Shown here: positions 10,866-21,540 of the stretch, piece after piece
Layout: each line of letters starts with the position of its first letter
Position numbering within the stretch: the first letter of the stretch is position 1
From: Favolaschia claudopus
Lineage: Eukaryota > Basidiomycota > Agaricomycetes > Agaricales > Mycenaceae
Assembly: GCA_037176885.1 (NCBI GenBank)
Contig: JAWWNJ010000052.1
Span: forward strand, 1,178,001-1,242,000
Length of the DNA: 64,000 nt
Direction of reading: 5' to 3'
Made by a program: the position numbers and the translations under genes
Notes under the pieces: model-generated
Told to the model about the DNA's origin: nothing
Database searches by the model: none
Seen by the model: only the letters and a program-made list of their open reading frames with translations

Positions 10866-13690
10866 CTGAGAAACTTACAAAGTTATATGATACCTCCAAA
10901 ACCATAAAAAAGCCAGAATTAGCGCCAACATTAGAAGCAGACTCGAAGGCGAAGTCATCAGCAAATACTGGTCTATGATCAATAAGCCCAAAAAACCCAG
11001 AGATGTGATCCACCGCCTGCGCAAACCCCCCAACCCCAACCAGCCAAACACGGGCACGGCGATCTATGAATAGGACTCCCGAAGGATGGCCAACATTGCC
11101 CGAAATCACCACAACAATATACAAAATGAAAGGCGAGACAGCACGGAAGACGAACGCAAACAAACCATTCAAAGAGTCCTAAGCCGCACAGCGCGCCACC
11201 TATCCCCAGAACAAATCGAACTTCTCAAGAGGAAGCTGACAAGAGAAGACATAGTGGAAGCCATGAAAGCCTCAGCAAACGACAAAGCCCCGGGCGACGA
11301 TGGCATCATGTACGAAGTTTGGAAAATCCTCGACTCCAGATACGAAACCCGCACTCGAGAGAATAAGCGAGGCTTCGACATAGTCGGCGCCCTCCTAGCA
11401 CTATACAGCGACATCGCAGAATACGGAGTAGTCGAGGGAACTGGCTTCTCCAAGAGTTGGATGGCACCATCCTACAAGAAGAACGATAAAGCGGACATAG
11501 CAAATTATCGCCCAATCTCGCTACTAAACACAGACTACAAAATGCTCACGAAAGCTCTCACCATTAAACTAGCTAAAGTCGCGCCAAGTGTGATACACCC
11601 CGCCCAAGCCGGCTTCGTACCCGGACGCCATATCTACGACCAAATTTGGCTCACTAAACGAATCATAGACCTGGCAGAGGTAACTGAACAGCATGGTGTA
11701 ATCATAGCCCTCGACCAGGAGAAGGCATACGACAAGATCGAACATGATTATCTCTGGCGAGCCTTAAGCAGCTTCGGCGTATCCGATGAATTCATCAACA
11801 TTGTCAAATCCCTATACAGCGACGCGTATACATCGGTAGTAATTAACGGTGTCTTCTCCGACCACCCATTCAAAGTCACCAGAGGGGTCCGCCAAGGCGA
11901 CCCCCTATCCTGCCTCCTCTTCGATCTGGCGATTGAACCCCTCGCGGAGGCCCTACGTCAGGACTCGACGGCATTAAACTACAAGGCACGGATGAGAACC
12001 TTATCACGACGCTGTTCGCCGACGACACGCTGGTCTACCTCTCCTCGAGGGATGACTGGAGCACCCTCTACGCGGTACTAGAGGAATGGTGCATAGCATC
12101 AGGCGCTAAATTCAACATTGGCAAGACAGAAGTCATACCTATAGGTAAGAAGCCGCGCCGCGACAGAATGCGCAACACGAGATGCGTTAACGGCCAAGAT
12201 GGCACCCCCATCCCGGCGAACATCAAAATAGCGCAAGAAAGCGAACCCATCCGCACACTCGGAGCATGGGTCGGGAATGGCGTCAACGAGATAAGCGTAT
12301 GGACGCGTACCCTCGAGAAAAAATAGACGCGGCCCTCGAACAATGGGAACACGGCCACCCCTCGATGGAAGGACGCCGCCTGACAATTCTGATGGTGGTA
12401 GGAGGCATGACACAATACCTAGCGAAAGTCCAAGGAATGCCGAAAGACGTTGAGGCCAAACTAGAGCGAAGAATTCGAAACTTCCTGTGGGGAGAGAAAA
12501 AACGACCGTCGGTGAACCAGGAGACGATATACGCGCCAACCGACATCGGAGGGAGAAACCTCCTCGAAATAGTCGCCCGAAACGAGGCGATTATGATCAC
12601 CTGGCTGAAATCCTACCTGAAATTCGGCCCCGACCGCCCCCTATGGGCCTTTGCAGCGGACGAACTTCAAGCCATTAACATCCTCGGCAAACATGCGAAT
12701 GTAATCTACAGTCGTAAACTGGCAAGGGCAACGATTAGCTTTCCCGCGGATTATTCGATGAAAAAATGCACCAAAACTCTGAGTTTTTTGTGCTAGGGTA
12801 ATAGCCCCGCATCCGTTCTGCAGATTCGTCAAAAATTCGGGGTCGATACAGTCTGTTTTGAGTGAGTTCAAGGGCCAAAGTTTGGCTCCACCCAAATAGG
12901 CCAAATAACGTAGAAGAGCAACAGCAGTAAACAAAGTTAGAATCCTTCCCCGCAGGTCGCGACAACATAGAGCATGTATATTTAGGCCCTAGAAGTATCA
13001 TACCACAAATCAAGCATGCACAGAAACACCAGGTGGTGTTTAGAGTATATTGCAAGGCAAAATTCACAATTCAGCTGAAAGCATCAAAAATCAGCAACAA
13101 ACCAGCTGGTTCTAGCCCTTCAAAGAGGGTATTCAGTCCAATTTTTTTTCCAATGGGAAATATGGTTTGTGGGGACTTTTTAGACACCAAATTTTCCATG
13201 GAGATGTTCAAAGGTTTGGGGAAATCACAAACTTCCTTCCAAAATTGGGGATTTTCGACAAATTGCGCTCCCACTGCCCAGGAAAGTAATTATTAGGCTC
13301 CAAAAAGTAGACCATTGAATTCAGCGACCTCAAAAATGGTAGGAGAATGCAAATTCCAGCTCGCCAAAATGTCCGCGGGTACGGAATATGCGTGTTGCTC
13401 TTCTATGTTACGTTGCGCTTCCCAGTTTACGACTGTACGCCATAGCGTCTTCCTTCAATCATGGACCAGCGCCAGAACGGCGCTTCCGAAAGATCTGAAC
13501 GAACACATGAAGACAGCGCTTCAACGCAATGTACAGCTGGAAGGACTTGCCTTCACCAGGGAAGTCATGCGTGCTCTCCCCATATGGTACCACGTTAAGT
13601 CCACCGCGGAAAGAGGTGTCTTCAATCGGGAGACGCTGTAATCTGCTTCAAGACGAACCACAAAATCGTGAATGAGAGGAGGTAAAGTCC
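10866..13690 (+). pseudogene. Tad1-like LINE ORF2 fragment (reverse transcriptase)
   Basis: The reading starts mid-protein (SKYWSMINKPKKPRDVI at about 10955, the usual region before the RT), crosses an in-frame TAG at about 11069, and continues from 11086 through the RT palm: ADIANYRPISLLNTDYKML, HPAQAGFVPGRHIYDQ, ALDQEKAYDKIEHDYLW, GVRQGDPLSCLLFDLAIEP. The catalytic FADD lies at 12015-12026 in a different frame, so a frameshift occurs at about 11975; another, an extra A in an A-run, lies at about 12320. The thumb region (IGGRNLLEIVARNEAI) runs to about 12730. After a 647 bp interruption, a further LINE block (LPKDLNEHMKTALQRN, EVMRALPIWYH) is found at 13380-13640 with one more frameshift near 13630. 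The endonuclease domain is missing. This is a dead, 5'-truncated copy of a non-LTR retrotransposon. Confidence 0.85.
12731..13377. mobile_element. insertion inside LINE, nature unknown
   Basis: LINE protein similarity stops at about 12730 and resumes at about 13378, so these ~647 bp are probably inserted sequence. The piece contains CAAAACTCTGAGTTTTTTG (12771-12789), an imperfect palindrome. I could not find matching ends or a convincing target duplication, so boundaries are approximate. Confidence 0.45.
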
Positions 13691-13771
13691 ACACACTGTG
13701 GGAAAGTTCCATCAATTCTGATAAGGCAATACGGTTATGTGGCCGCTGATTGTTCCAGACTCTTATGACAG

Positions 13772-14144
13772 TAGACCGGTAACCGATCTCTCGTATGAAG
13801 ACAATCGTTCATAGAGAGACCGGTCGATCTGGTATTTATTTACCGGGATGCCAGAGACGTCACGTTTCTGTCATGTCATCTTGCTTACATGATACGTCTC
13901 TCTTGCTAATTCCATCCTTTTGGCTGTCGAGGAGGTGTGATTTCGTTCAAGAAACTGCATATCATAGAGTGAGGCCCGTTAAGACAATGAAATTGGACAG
14001 AGAGAAGTGTCGCGTAAGCAAGATGACAGCAGTACACGTGCCAGAAACGTGACGTCTCTGGCATCCCGGTAAATAAATACCAGATCGACCGGTCTCTCTA
14101 TGAACGATTGTCTTCATACGAGAGATCGGTTACCGGTCTAAGTA
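13772..14144. mobile_element. MITE with ~120 bp TIRs and 9 bp TSD
   Basis: The arms 13772-13888 and 14014-14140 are near-perfect inverted repeats starting TAGACCGGTAACCGATCTC. TTATGACAG occurs directly before the element (13763-13771) and 4 nt after the right arm (14145-14153), fitting a 9 bp target duplication as made by Mutator-like elements. The other arm of the host element (reverse complement of 14800-14837) shows the uninterrupted CTCTTATG sequence, which supports insertion into it. Confidence 0.75.
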
Positions 14145-14402
14145 TTATGACAGGGTTCCCTTTGGGATGGCAACTTGTGCGCATTCCGCCGCAACGTGCG
14201 CACCTGATAAGGGAATTTGATGAGAGCTGTGTTGATGGCAATCATTCCGGGGAACCTCGGCATCCGCCAAATCCTTGTCCTTCATTTGCGCGAAGGGGAC
14301 CAACCATTCGCGTCCCCTCCCCTCCCTCGCTCCGCTCGGGGGGTCCCCCAAGCCGGGGCCGCTCAGGTTGGCACTCTAAAGCCTCGTTCGCGCGCCCACA
14401 CC

Positions 14403-14520
14403 CCCCCGAACCCTAACCACTAACCCAAACCTTAACCCTAACCAGGTACTAACCGAGTAATCTTTTGGCCTTCGGCAGTCACAAAAGTGGGAGCAAACCC
14501 TAACCACCTAACCAGTGACT
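14403..14520 (+). repeat. interstitial telomere-like CCCTAA repeats
   Basis: GAACCCTAACCACTAACCC, CTTAACCCTAACC and AAACCCTAACCACCTAACC occur within about 100 bp. The fungal telomere unit is TTAGGG/CCCTAA; these are degenerate, interrupted copies. They lie inside a TIR element, not at a chromosome end in this window. Confidence 0.6.
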
Positions 14521-15389
14521 TTTTGGGCCTTCGGCAGTAATAAGTAGTATAAGTGAAGCAAAAAAATGTAAACAGAAAGAATTGAACTCACCACCTCAAC
14601 AATGCGAATCTCCTATCTCCACCTACAAACCTCTATACTACACAGCAATTGGTTGACTCCTTTCTTTGAAAGCTTTCAGCACGACATTACGCCCTCGAAC
14701 CTCGAGTCTCGACGACTCACATTGATCTATAGTGAAAAATATATTTGATCGCCGAGGATTCTGCCGCGATCAAATTCCCTTATCGGGTGCGCACGTTGCG
14801 GCGGAATGTCAAGAGTGGGGATGGCATAAGAGTCTGGTCACGAGACTAGAGGCGTGGGTGAGCTACTCGGTGTCCACAAAAGTAACCGGAAATGCCGATA
14901 TTTCGACGCGATCACGTGAGTTTCCCACGGTTTCTGCACCTGGCTGCATACCTTTCAATGTGAGTAGATCATTCCCTAAGTTTCTTGGAGATCTTCTCTT
15001 TTTACATCACTCTAGAGCTAGTTGAATTCATGATGTTATTGTTTGGCAATGCCAAGTTGTCAACGTTGTGCAAGAAATTGGTTGCTGTTTGCTCAAATAA
15101 GCATGGTTGACCATTTTTGCACAATGCATGCTACATTAGCGCTCTATTGGTATCTTTCAAGCCCTTTGAACCATTCCAAATGATGCACTATTGGACCAGA
15201 ATTGTGGAAACCAGGATTTTCAACCTTTTGCTTAAATTTCAGTTTTGCACTCACATTTATGCAAGTTTGAAGACCGCAGCAATAGCAATAGGCCTCTTAA
15301 ACACAATCAGTGTTCATTATTAGGTGGAACAACACCAGAACTGATTGAATTGTTGCTTAAAACACCCCAAATAACTGTCTGACGATCGG

Positions 15390-15574
15390 TGTCAGGGGAC
15401 TCCACAGCTATGACGTCCTTTGACTTGGGCAGAAGTTCTCTGTCTCCAAGACATCATGCTGTGTGCTCACTTATGTCATATCTTACGTCACCTCTTGTAT
15501 ATAAGTAGTCCGCTGGGGATCTCTGATCCCCAGGTTTGTTATCGACTTGGCTCCTGGGCCCTTCTCCCCTTACA
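15390..15574 (+). repeat. left LTR of KH-domain LTR element
   Basis: This 185 bp repeat begins TGTCAGGGGACTCC and ends CCCTTACA (TG..CA type) and appears identical to 16790-16974. Its outer flank is ATCGG (15385-15389), the 5 bp target duplication. TATATAAG at about 15500 could be the promoter TATA box. Confidence 0.9.
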
Positions 15575-15679
15575 GCATAACAAACCTTCTATTCGACTCT
15601 GGCACTCTCCTAGCCCCAGCCGACCACCCTACTTCCTACTCTGCCCTCATCCTACCATCGACCTTACACCTCCCTTGCT

Positions 15680-16726
15680 ATGGCAACCCCCGCAGTTCCT
15701 CAGGACCTTTATTCCTACTGCACTCTCCTTCGAAGCGAACTACAGCGCGTCCACGACCGTCTTGATCGTCTTGAGTTTGGGGACACTGCAGCCTCTACTC
15801 CCCGAGGGCATGCCTGGCGCTTCTCCTGGGATGGCGCTCGCTGGGGCTCTGAACCTTCAACCCCAGCCCCTACCCCTGCCATCATCGCTGTCGGCCACAC
15901 CACCATACCACTCGCCGAAACCCTCCCTACTGCACAGGACGCACCGTCCCGCTACTCGTGTACGCTTGTGGTGCCTGACTCGGTCGTCGGGCATATCGTT
16001 GGCCGTGGTGGTAAGGGTCTTCATCAGTCGCACGACATCTCCGGCGCCCAACTTCGAGCCTATACTGATAAGGCTTCCCCCTTGGAGCGCCGTGTATCTA
16101 TCCGTGGTACCGACCAGCAAATCGGTGAAGCGCTAATTGCGCTTGGGAAGCGTTTCATGCGTAAGCGTATCCGCTCTAAGAAGAAAGGTCCGTCACGCCT
16201 TTCCGGGGACCCTGCCCCTCCCCCTCCTGGCCCGGTGCCAGTTTTGCCGAACGCTTCTGGCGAGGGCGCTCGCCCGCTGAAGAAGCGCGCACACCCCGTC
16301 CATCCGTCTCAGCCACCGGCTCCGGTTCCACCCCCTCCAGCGGCCAGTGCTCAGCCGCACCCAGGTGCCGCTACACAGCCAAGGAAGTCTGGGGTGCGAT
16401 TTGCACCACAGGAGTCTTCCTACCCCGCCTCTCACTCCCTACCCCATAACCCTGCCATCATCTCTATTCCTACGCAGGTAATGACGTCCCCAATTCCTAC
16501 TCCCCGCCCCAGCTCTACTCCTTATGCCCCCTCGGTGGCCATGCCCACTGCCGTCCCGTCCCCCTCTCCACGTTCAGTAGCTCCTTCGCCTATGGCCATT
16601 GATGCTATTCGACCTGAAAGGGGGTGTCGACCACAGACGGCACGGCGAGGTGGTGCAGTGTCTGCGTCAGATTCGCGGATTGACTCCCAGGGCAACCTAC
16701 TCTTCCGTGGCGATCCAGGATTTTGA
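15680..16726 (+). CDS. KH-domain Gag-like protein of LTR element
   Basis: This 348-residue ORF starts at the first ATG of the internal region. Residues 1-40 form a short predicted coil (LRSELQRVHDRLDRLEF). A KH RNA-binding domain spans about residues 95-165: the hydrophobic strand SCTLVVPDSVVGHIVG, the signature loop GRGG, then a helix and a variable loop with SIRGTDQQIGEALIALGKR, followed by a basic stretch (KRIRSKKK). The remainder is Pro/Ala/Ser-rich and disordered. The KH fold binds single-stranded RNA or DNA, so the protein could act as a Gag-like nucleic-acid packager; this is inference. No CCHC knuckle, protease or RT is present. The reading frame is open and the LTRs identical, so it may be functional. 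Confidence 0.85.
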   Translation: MATPAVPQDLYSYCTLLRSELQRVHDRLDRLEFGDTAASTPRGHAWRFSWDGARWGSEPSTPAPTPAIIAVGHTTIPLAETLPTAQDAPSRYSCTLVVPDSVVGHIVGRGGKGLHQSHDISGAQLRAYTDKASPLERRVSIRGTDQQIGEALIALGKRFMRKRIRSKKKGPSRLSGDPAPPPPGPVPVLPNASGEGARPLKKRAHPVHPSQPPAPVPPPPAASAQPHPGAATQPRKSGVRFAPQESSYPASHSLPHNPAIISIPTQVMTSPIPTPRPSSTPYAPSVAMPTAVPSPSPRSVAPSPMAIDAIRPERGCRPQTARRGGAVSASDSRIDSQGNLLFRGDPGF

Positions 16727-16789
16727 AAGATCGTTCATTCTACTGGGCTTTGGTCTTCGTCGAGGCGACGAATCTTGCAGAGGGGGTGA

Positions 16790-16974
16790 TGTCAGGGGAC
16801 TCCACAGCTATGACGTCCTTTGACTTGGGCAGAAGTTCTCTGTCTCCAAGACATCATGCTGTGTGCTCACTTATGTCATATCTTACGTCACCTCTTGTAT
16901 ATAAGTAGTCCGCTGGGGATCTCTGATCCCCAGGTTTGTTATCGACTTGGCTCCTGGGCCCTTCTCCCCTTACA
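16790..16974 (+). repeat. right LTR of KH-domain LTR element
   Basis: Same 185 bp sequence as the left LTR, followed by the TSD ATCGG at 16975-16979 and preceded by a polypurine tract at about 16777-16789. Confidence 0.9.
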
Positions 16975-17303
16975 ATCGGTTGAAAGTGACAGACTGAGAC
17001 AGTCAAAATAAACGCTACAGATATCAACTGTACACAGTTTCTTTTCAACATTGAGTGTTCGTGCCCACAAAAGGACACCATGCTGAAGAGTCTTGCAAAA
17101 TCAAAACCATAATTTTCCTCCCAGAACAAGCTGTGTTTGTCCCTCTACAACGGTCTCTCCTGAGCAGCTTTACACATGATATGTATGATATGTGACCAAA
17201 ATAAAGCAAGGATTACACCTATCTAGTTTGCTTCCGAAAATACTACAAATTTGGCAAGCAATAAGCGAATTTCCGGTTACTTTTGTGGACACCGAGTACA
17301 TAC

Positions 17304-17891
17304 ATGACAGCGTGTGCTCCAAGCGAGCACCGCGAGCCAGAGCACATAGCCGGCTAGCTAAGGGTTACTCCGGCAGCGGAGCAGGATCTGGATTTGATGG
17401 GATTTGGATTTGATGGTGGAACTGATGTCTGTATGTAACGTGGTCCGCGGAATGTCCGACGTTAGCCGCCGTTGTGTTTGCAACATGCCTGCTCGTCGGC
17501 GACGACGACCAGCTCCTTCATTGAGCCCATTGCTTGCCTCCAGAACGGCGCACTTTGTGAAAACGGTGTGCTTTGATTACTATATGTTGCCTGCCCAATT
17601 TTATTGCTACAGCAGACCTCTTAAGTGCCAGCGCAGGCACGGCGGGAAATGGAGCGGGATGGCGGGAAAATGCCGACGAGACAATGCGCTGGCAGTTTGG
17701 CGGGAACAGTCCCGTCATCAGTTGGCAACGGTGACTGATTGGTGACTGATCGTCACCCATCAGCTCCAAATCCCATCAAATCCAAATCCAAATCCGCTGC
17801 CGGAGTGACTCTAAGAGAGCGAGAAGGAAAGATGCCGATCATTGATTGTTGATCGTCTCTCTTGCCTTCCGCTCTCTCGACACTTTCTCGG
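17304..17891 (+). repeat. duplicated ~134 bp segment, copy interrupted by MITE
   Basis: 17304-17362 plus 17816-17891 match 21642-21775, where the two halves are contiguous (GCTAGCTAAGAGAGCGAGAAG). The shared text begins TGACAGCGTGTGCTCC and ends GACACTTTCTCGGC. The copy here holds an extra 448 bp element at that junction. The origin of the duplication is unknown. Confidence 0.8.
17363..17810. mobile_element. MITE with paralogous empty site
   Basis: The ends are inverted: GGTTACTCCGGCAGCGGA..GGATTTGATGGGATTTGG on the left, the complement of the 17755-17810 end on the right. CTAAG flanks both sides (17358-17362, 17811-17815). The paralogous segment at 21690-21700 has CTAAG once and no insert, which proves insertion of this unit. 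A 5 bp TSD does not fit the common MITE superfamilies. Its only ORFs are short and unremarkable. Confidence 0.85.
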
Positions 17892-18633
17892 CTTGTGAAC
17901 TTCGTTGTCTTTGGCTGGTTCTGGGGTGGTTCTGGCCATGTCTTCCGCTTCTCCAATCATCATATCCTTCAACTTCTTCCTTTTCTGTATCATTTCCGCG
18001 CGAGGAAGATGAAATGGTAGTAACCCCTAACCTACCCGGATTCGACGGAAACGACTCTCTCGCTGGCGAATTGCTTTTAAAATCTGCACTCTAGTCTAGG
18101 CCCTCATTATGCTCTCCACATATACTCAGTCTCGAGACAGCTCCGAGCAAGGCATCGAGTCTCACTACACTCCTATCTTTGCATCTCACGCCCGACGTCA
18201 CATCTGAATACGATCAACGGTCTTTCCTAGGTTGCCTTTCTTTGACGAGTCCTTCTCATGTCGACTAATTAAACCGGCTTCAATATACACTGTACTTTGC
18301 TTCTTGGTTCCCTTTGGCTGGTGCTTGTATCGGGTTGGGATCCAAAATGGCTTTCTATTACTTGTTTCATTTGCATGCTCCTTGCGGGCCGCCGCGACCT
18401 GTACGCCGGAACTTCCGTGCCTCTGCAGCATTATTTCTGCCTACATGCCACTGTACTGTAAACTACCTGTGGTTGGGCCAATGTTGGCGGGTTATCATTC
18501 TGGTAAGTTTCTCCGTCATACTTGCAGATAATGTACTGCTCTCCTTCCTTCAGGTCGAGATCTCAGATGTTCTTCGTCTGGGATTTCCAAAAATCTAGCT
18601 CTACAGTGCAAATTGTATGATCCACTGCGATAT
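17892..18633. other. no supported gene
   Basis: Pyrimidine-rich plus strand, only short ORFs; nothing recognised. Confidence 0.3.
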
Positions 18634-19475
18634 CCATTCCGTTCGCATGCCTTCGTGCCGCTGCGACTATTTCGCTGGTATGCTGGTTTGTACACCGCTA
18701 CTATGCCCATTCCGTTCGCATGCCTTCGTGCCGCTGCGACTATTTCGCTGGTATGCTGGTTTGTACACCGCTACTATGCCCATTCCGTTCGCATGCCTTC
18801 GTGCCGCTGCGACTATTTTGCTGGTATGCTGGTTTGTACACCGCTGCTATGCCCATTCCGTTCGCATGCCTTCGTGCCGCTGCGACTATTTCGCTGGTAT
18901 GCTGGTTTGTACACCGCTACTATGCCCATTCCGTTCGCATGCCTTCGTGCCGCTGCGACTATTTCGCTGGTATGCTGGTTTGTACACCGCTACTATGCCC
19001 ATTCCGTTCGCATGCCTTCGTGCCGCTGCGACTATTTTGCTGGTATGCTGGTTTGTACACCGCTGCTATGCCCATTCCGTTCGCATGCCTTCGTGCCGCT
19101 GCGACTATTTTGCTGGTATGCTGGTTTGTACACCGCTACTATGCCCATTCCGTTCGCATGCCTTCGTGCCGCTGCGACTATTTTGCTGGTATGCTGGTTT
19201 GTACACCGCTGCTATGCCCATTCCGTTCGCATGCCTTCGTGCCGCTGCGACTATTTCGCTGGTATGCTGGTTTGTACACCGCTGCTATGCCCATTCCGTT
19301 CGCATGCCTTCGTGCCGCTGCGACAAATTATTCGCTGGTATGCTGGTTTATACACCGCTACCTATGCCTGCTGGTTGTACACCGCTCTATGCCCCATTCC
19401 GTTCGCATGCCTTCGTGCCGCTGCGACAAATTATTCCGCTGGTATGCTGGTTTATACACCGCTACCATGCCCATT
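18634..19475 (+). repeat. 73 bp minisatellite, about 11 copies
   Basis: GTTCGCATGCCTTCGTGCC recurs at 18641, 18714, 18787, 18860 and every 73 bp to 19298, then once more at 19401 after a degenerate unit. Units differ mainly at two sites (TATTTCGC/TATTTTGC and GCTACTATG/GCTGCTATG). Because 73 is not a multiple of three and no unit has a stop, all three plus frames stay open for 0.8-1.2 kb and each encodes the same 73-residue Cys/Arg/Phe-rich repeat in rotated order. I do not consider this evidence of a real protein. Confidence 0.95.
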
Positions 19476-21540
19476 TTGGTCACAAAGCTGGACTCGCTGG
19501 TTTATGGCTAATAGAATTAAGTTTGATATACTTCTGTGCCGCTGACAGCGCTGCGCAAAGTATCTCCCAGGTACGCCGCTATGCTTCGGTAACGACTATC
19601 CTCCTTCATATGCGCCGCTGCGCGCCATCAGCCAAGATTGCAGGGTGCAGATCATTTTGCCTTGTACGCTTCCGCTGCTGCAGTGCACTATATCTTGCTC
19701 GCATGCGCTACTGCAGGCCCTCTGCGTCCTGTAACCAAATTCGCTGTCTATCCCTGCATTTGCATGCTCCATTGAGCGCCGCCTGCAACCTGTATCGCTG
19801 TTTCCCGGCTTGAGTGTTTATTTTCTGTGCCAATATGCCGCTGTTTCATGCCCTGTCCATGGGCGCTACGAAGCGAGTATTGATTTCCTTGATTGCTCCA
19901 TTGCCTATTATCTCTGTTTTATGCCTCTGTGCCCCTGCGACGCCTTCCATTTGTTACTATGCTAAAGCTTACACTTCTCCACGTTCGATTCATATGCCCC
20001 TCCCGCCTTTGCGACCGAGTATCCTGCTCACATGCTTTATGCGGCTGCGACTGATTTTTTTTTTTTTATATCCGGGTACTCTACTGCCCTCACTGCTACT
20101 ATTCTGTCTGTTTGGAATTGATCTCGTTGAACTTGCCACTATACGCTGGTGCGCGTACTGTTTGCATTTTTCTCTTCAAGCGAAGCTGATTCGGTGAGTC
20201 TCTGTCCATTCTTTGTGAAGTTTGGCTTTCTGTCGCCTGTTCCTTGCTTCAAGTTCGTCTTATTTGGCTTACCCGACAATCTACTTATCCAATTCGCTGT
20301 TGAATTGTTCATTTCAGCCGATTTGGCTTCCCAAATTGCAAGGTAGCCTATATTTTCGCTCAATTTAACGGCATTTGATTCTTTATTCGCCAATTTGGCA
20401 TCGTAACCGTTCGCTTTGACGGTGTTCTACCGTGTCTAATTCGTCTGTGATTCTTCTGCGGCCAACCCGTGTACTTCGGCTGATTTGCTAGCGCTTCCGC
20501 GTTCGTCTGCAACAAGTTTGGGGGTGAAATTATACCAATTCATCCGTGAACCATTTTATTTCTTCCAATTCGGCGCATATCTCTCGTGGACTTGGCTTCG
20601 TGTCTTGTTTCGGCCTTCTCGGCCAACTTCATTTTGCCGTTCTTTCAACCGACACTACCCCAGTGTTGCCCTGCACCTGGTTCGTTTCATGGAGGGAGCG
20701 CCACAGTCATGAATTTTCAGTGGATGGATATATGCCAGTGCACATTGGGAGAGCGGCGCATACTTTCTCGAGCTCCTCGTTTCAACGCGTCGAGGCAGAA
20801 TCCGAAATTTCGGTGTCTCGTCTTTTCCCTCTCCCGAATCTCGCAAGTTTTGCTGTGCTCCAGACTGTCGCACCTCACCATTGGCAAGCGATATCAAATT
20901 GACTACCCGGCGACACTGGGCCGATATTGGTATTGTCGCAAAGTATTTTCGTATTATGATTGCAAGTCGAATCAAAATTTAACGGCAAGGTTGGATACAA
21001 ATTTGACTGTATTTTGTTAACTGTTTCGCTCTCTTGGTTCTTTTAGTTTTCCTCCTCGTATCCTGGCTCTTTGCCCTACCCATGCAACTGCTTCAAATTT
21101 GCTTGATTACCCTCGTCGGATTTCTTACTACGGGTTTGGCATTCCCTCAGATCCTATATTCTCCCTGAACGAGGCGGACGTCTTCGTATTCATTTTTGAA
21201 TCTCTCTACTGAATCTTTGTCCTGACATGCTCATCTTCGGACCAATGGTCAGCTCGACGTTCCGAGTCTCTATCCATTTCCAGTGACCTTTGTCGCTCTC
21301 GTTCTTTTTCCGAAGTTTGAATAGTTTGACTCTTGTATTCAGAAGTCAGCGTGGTTAAATGGCTCGTTCAATTTTTCGAACATCTTCATTATCTCGGAGT
21401 ATCTGTGCTCTGCCTTTGCAACGCGTTCCATATCTCTAATCTGATGTTCCATCTACAAAATCTCTTTGGGTTGGGGGAGTCGTCTTCTCGGATTCCGCCT
21501 GTCCGGTCTCTGCGTTCCCTGTGTTTGTGGGTTGGTGCTC
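19476..21540. other. degenerate repeat tail and unassigned sequence
   Basis: 19476-20110 keeps echoes of the minisatellite (GCCGCTGCGAC, CGCTATGC) and looks like its decayed extension. 20110-21540 is pyrimidine-rich and has only unsupported ORFs with no motif or intron-linked frame. Confidence 0.4.

Larger units (their letters stand above)
13755..14837. mobile_element. TIR element with nested MITE and telomere-like core
   Basis: The outer ends are inverted: CCAGACTCTTATG at 13755 matches CATAAGAGTCTGG ending at 14837. The homology continues inward, interrupted by the nested MITE, to the near-perfect arms CGCCGCAACGTGCGCACC..AAGGGAATTTGA (14186-14220) and their complement (14766-14800). No clear target duplication is seen. 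The core (14221-14765) is GC-rich, then carries CCCTAACC-type repeats. There is no ORF with recognisable motifs. Confidence 0.65.
15390..16974 (+). mobile_element. short non-autonomous LTR retrotransposon encoding a KH protein
   Basis: Two seemingly identical 185 bp LTRs, a 5 bp TSD (ATCGG at 15385-15389 and 16975-16979), and a purine-rich tract (GCAGAGGGGGTGA) just before the right LTR define a complete LTR retroelement of 1585 bp. It has no protease, RT or integrase, so it must be mobilised in trans. Unlike ordinary TRIMs it carries a full-length ORF. LTR identity points to a recent insertion, into an older TACTCGG-family element. Confidence 0.92.
14864..17298. mobile_element. TACTCGG-family TIR element (copy 2), split by an LTR element
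   Basis: TACTCGGTGTCCACAAAAG.. at 14864 is matched by its complement ending CCGAGTA at 17298 (about 30 bp TIRs, TA at both ends). Without the LTR element at 15390-16974 and one TSD copy it is about 845 bp long, like its relatives. A subterminal GACGCGATCACGTG resembles GACGCGGTCACGTG in the copy at 22.1 kb. There is no transposase ORF. Confidence 0.8.

Noticed and set aside
18613..19813. Long ORFs (263-398 codons) over the 73 bp array as a Cys-rich repeat protein gene
   Set aside because: All three frames are open only because the unit lacks stops and is not a multiple of three; no intron, motif or frame preference supports one of them.
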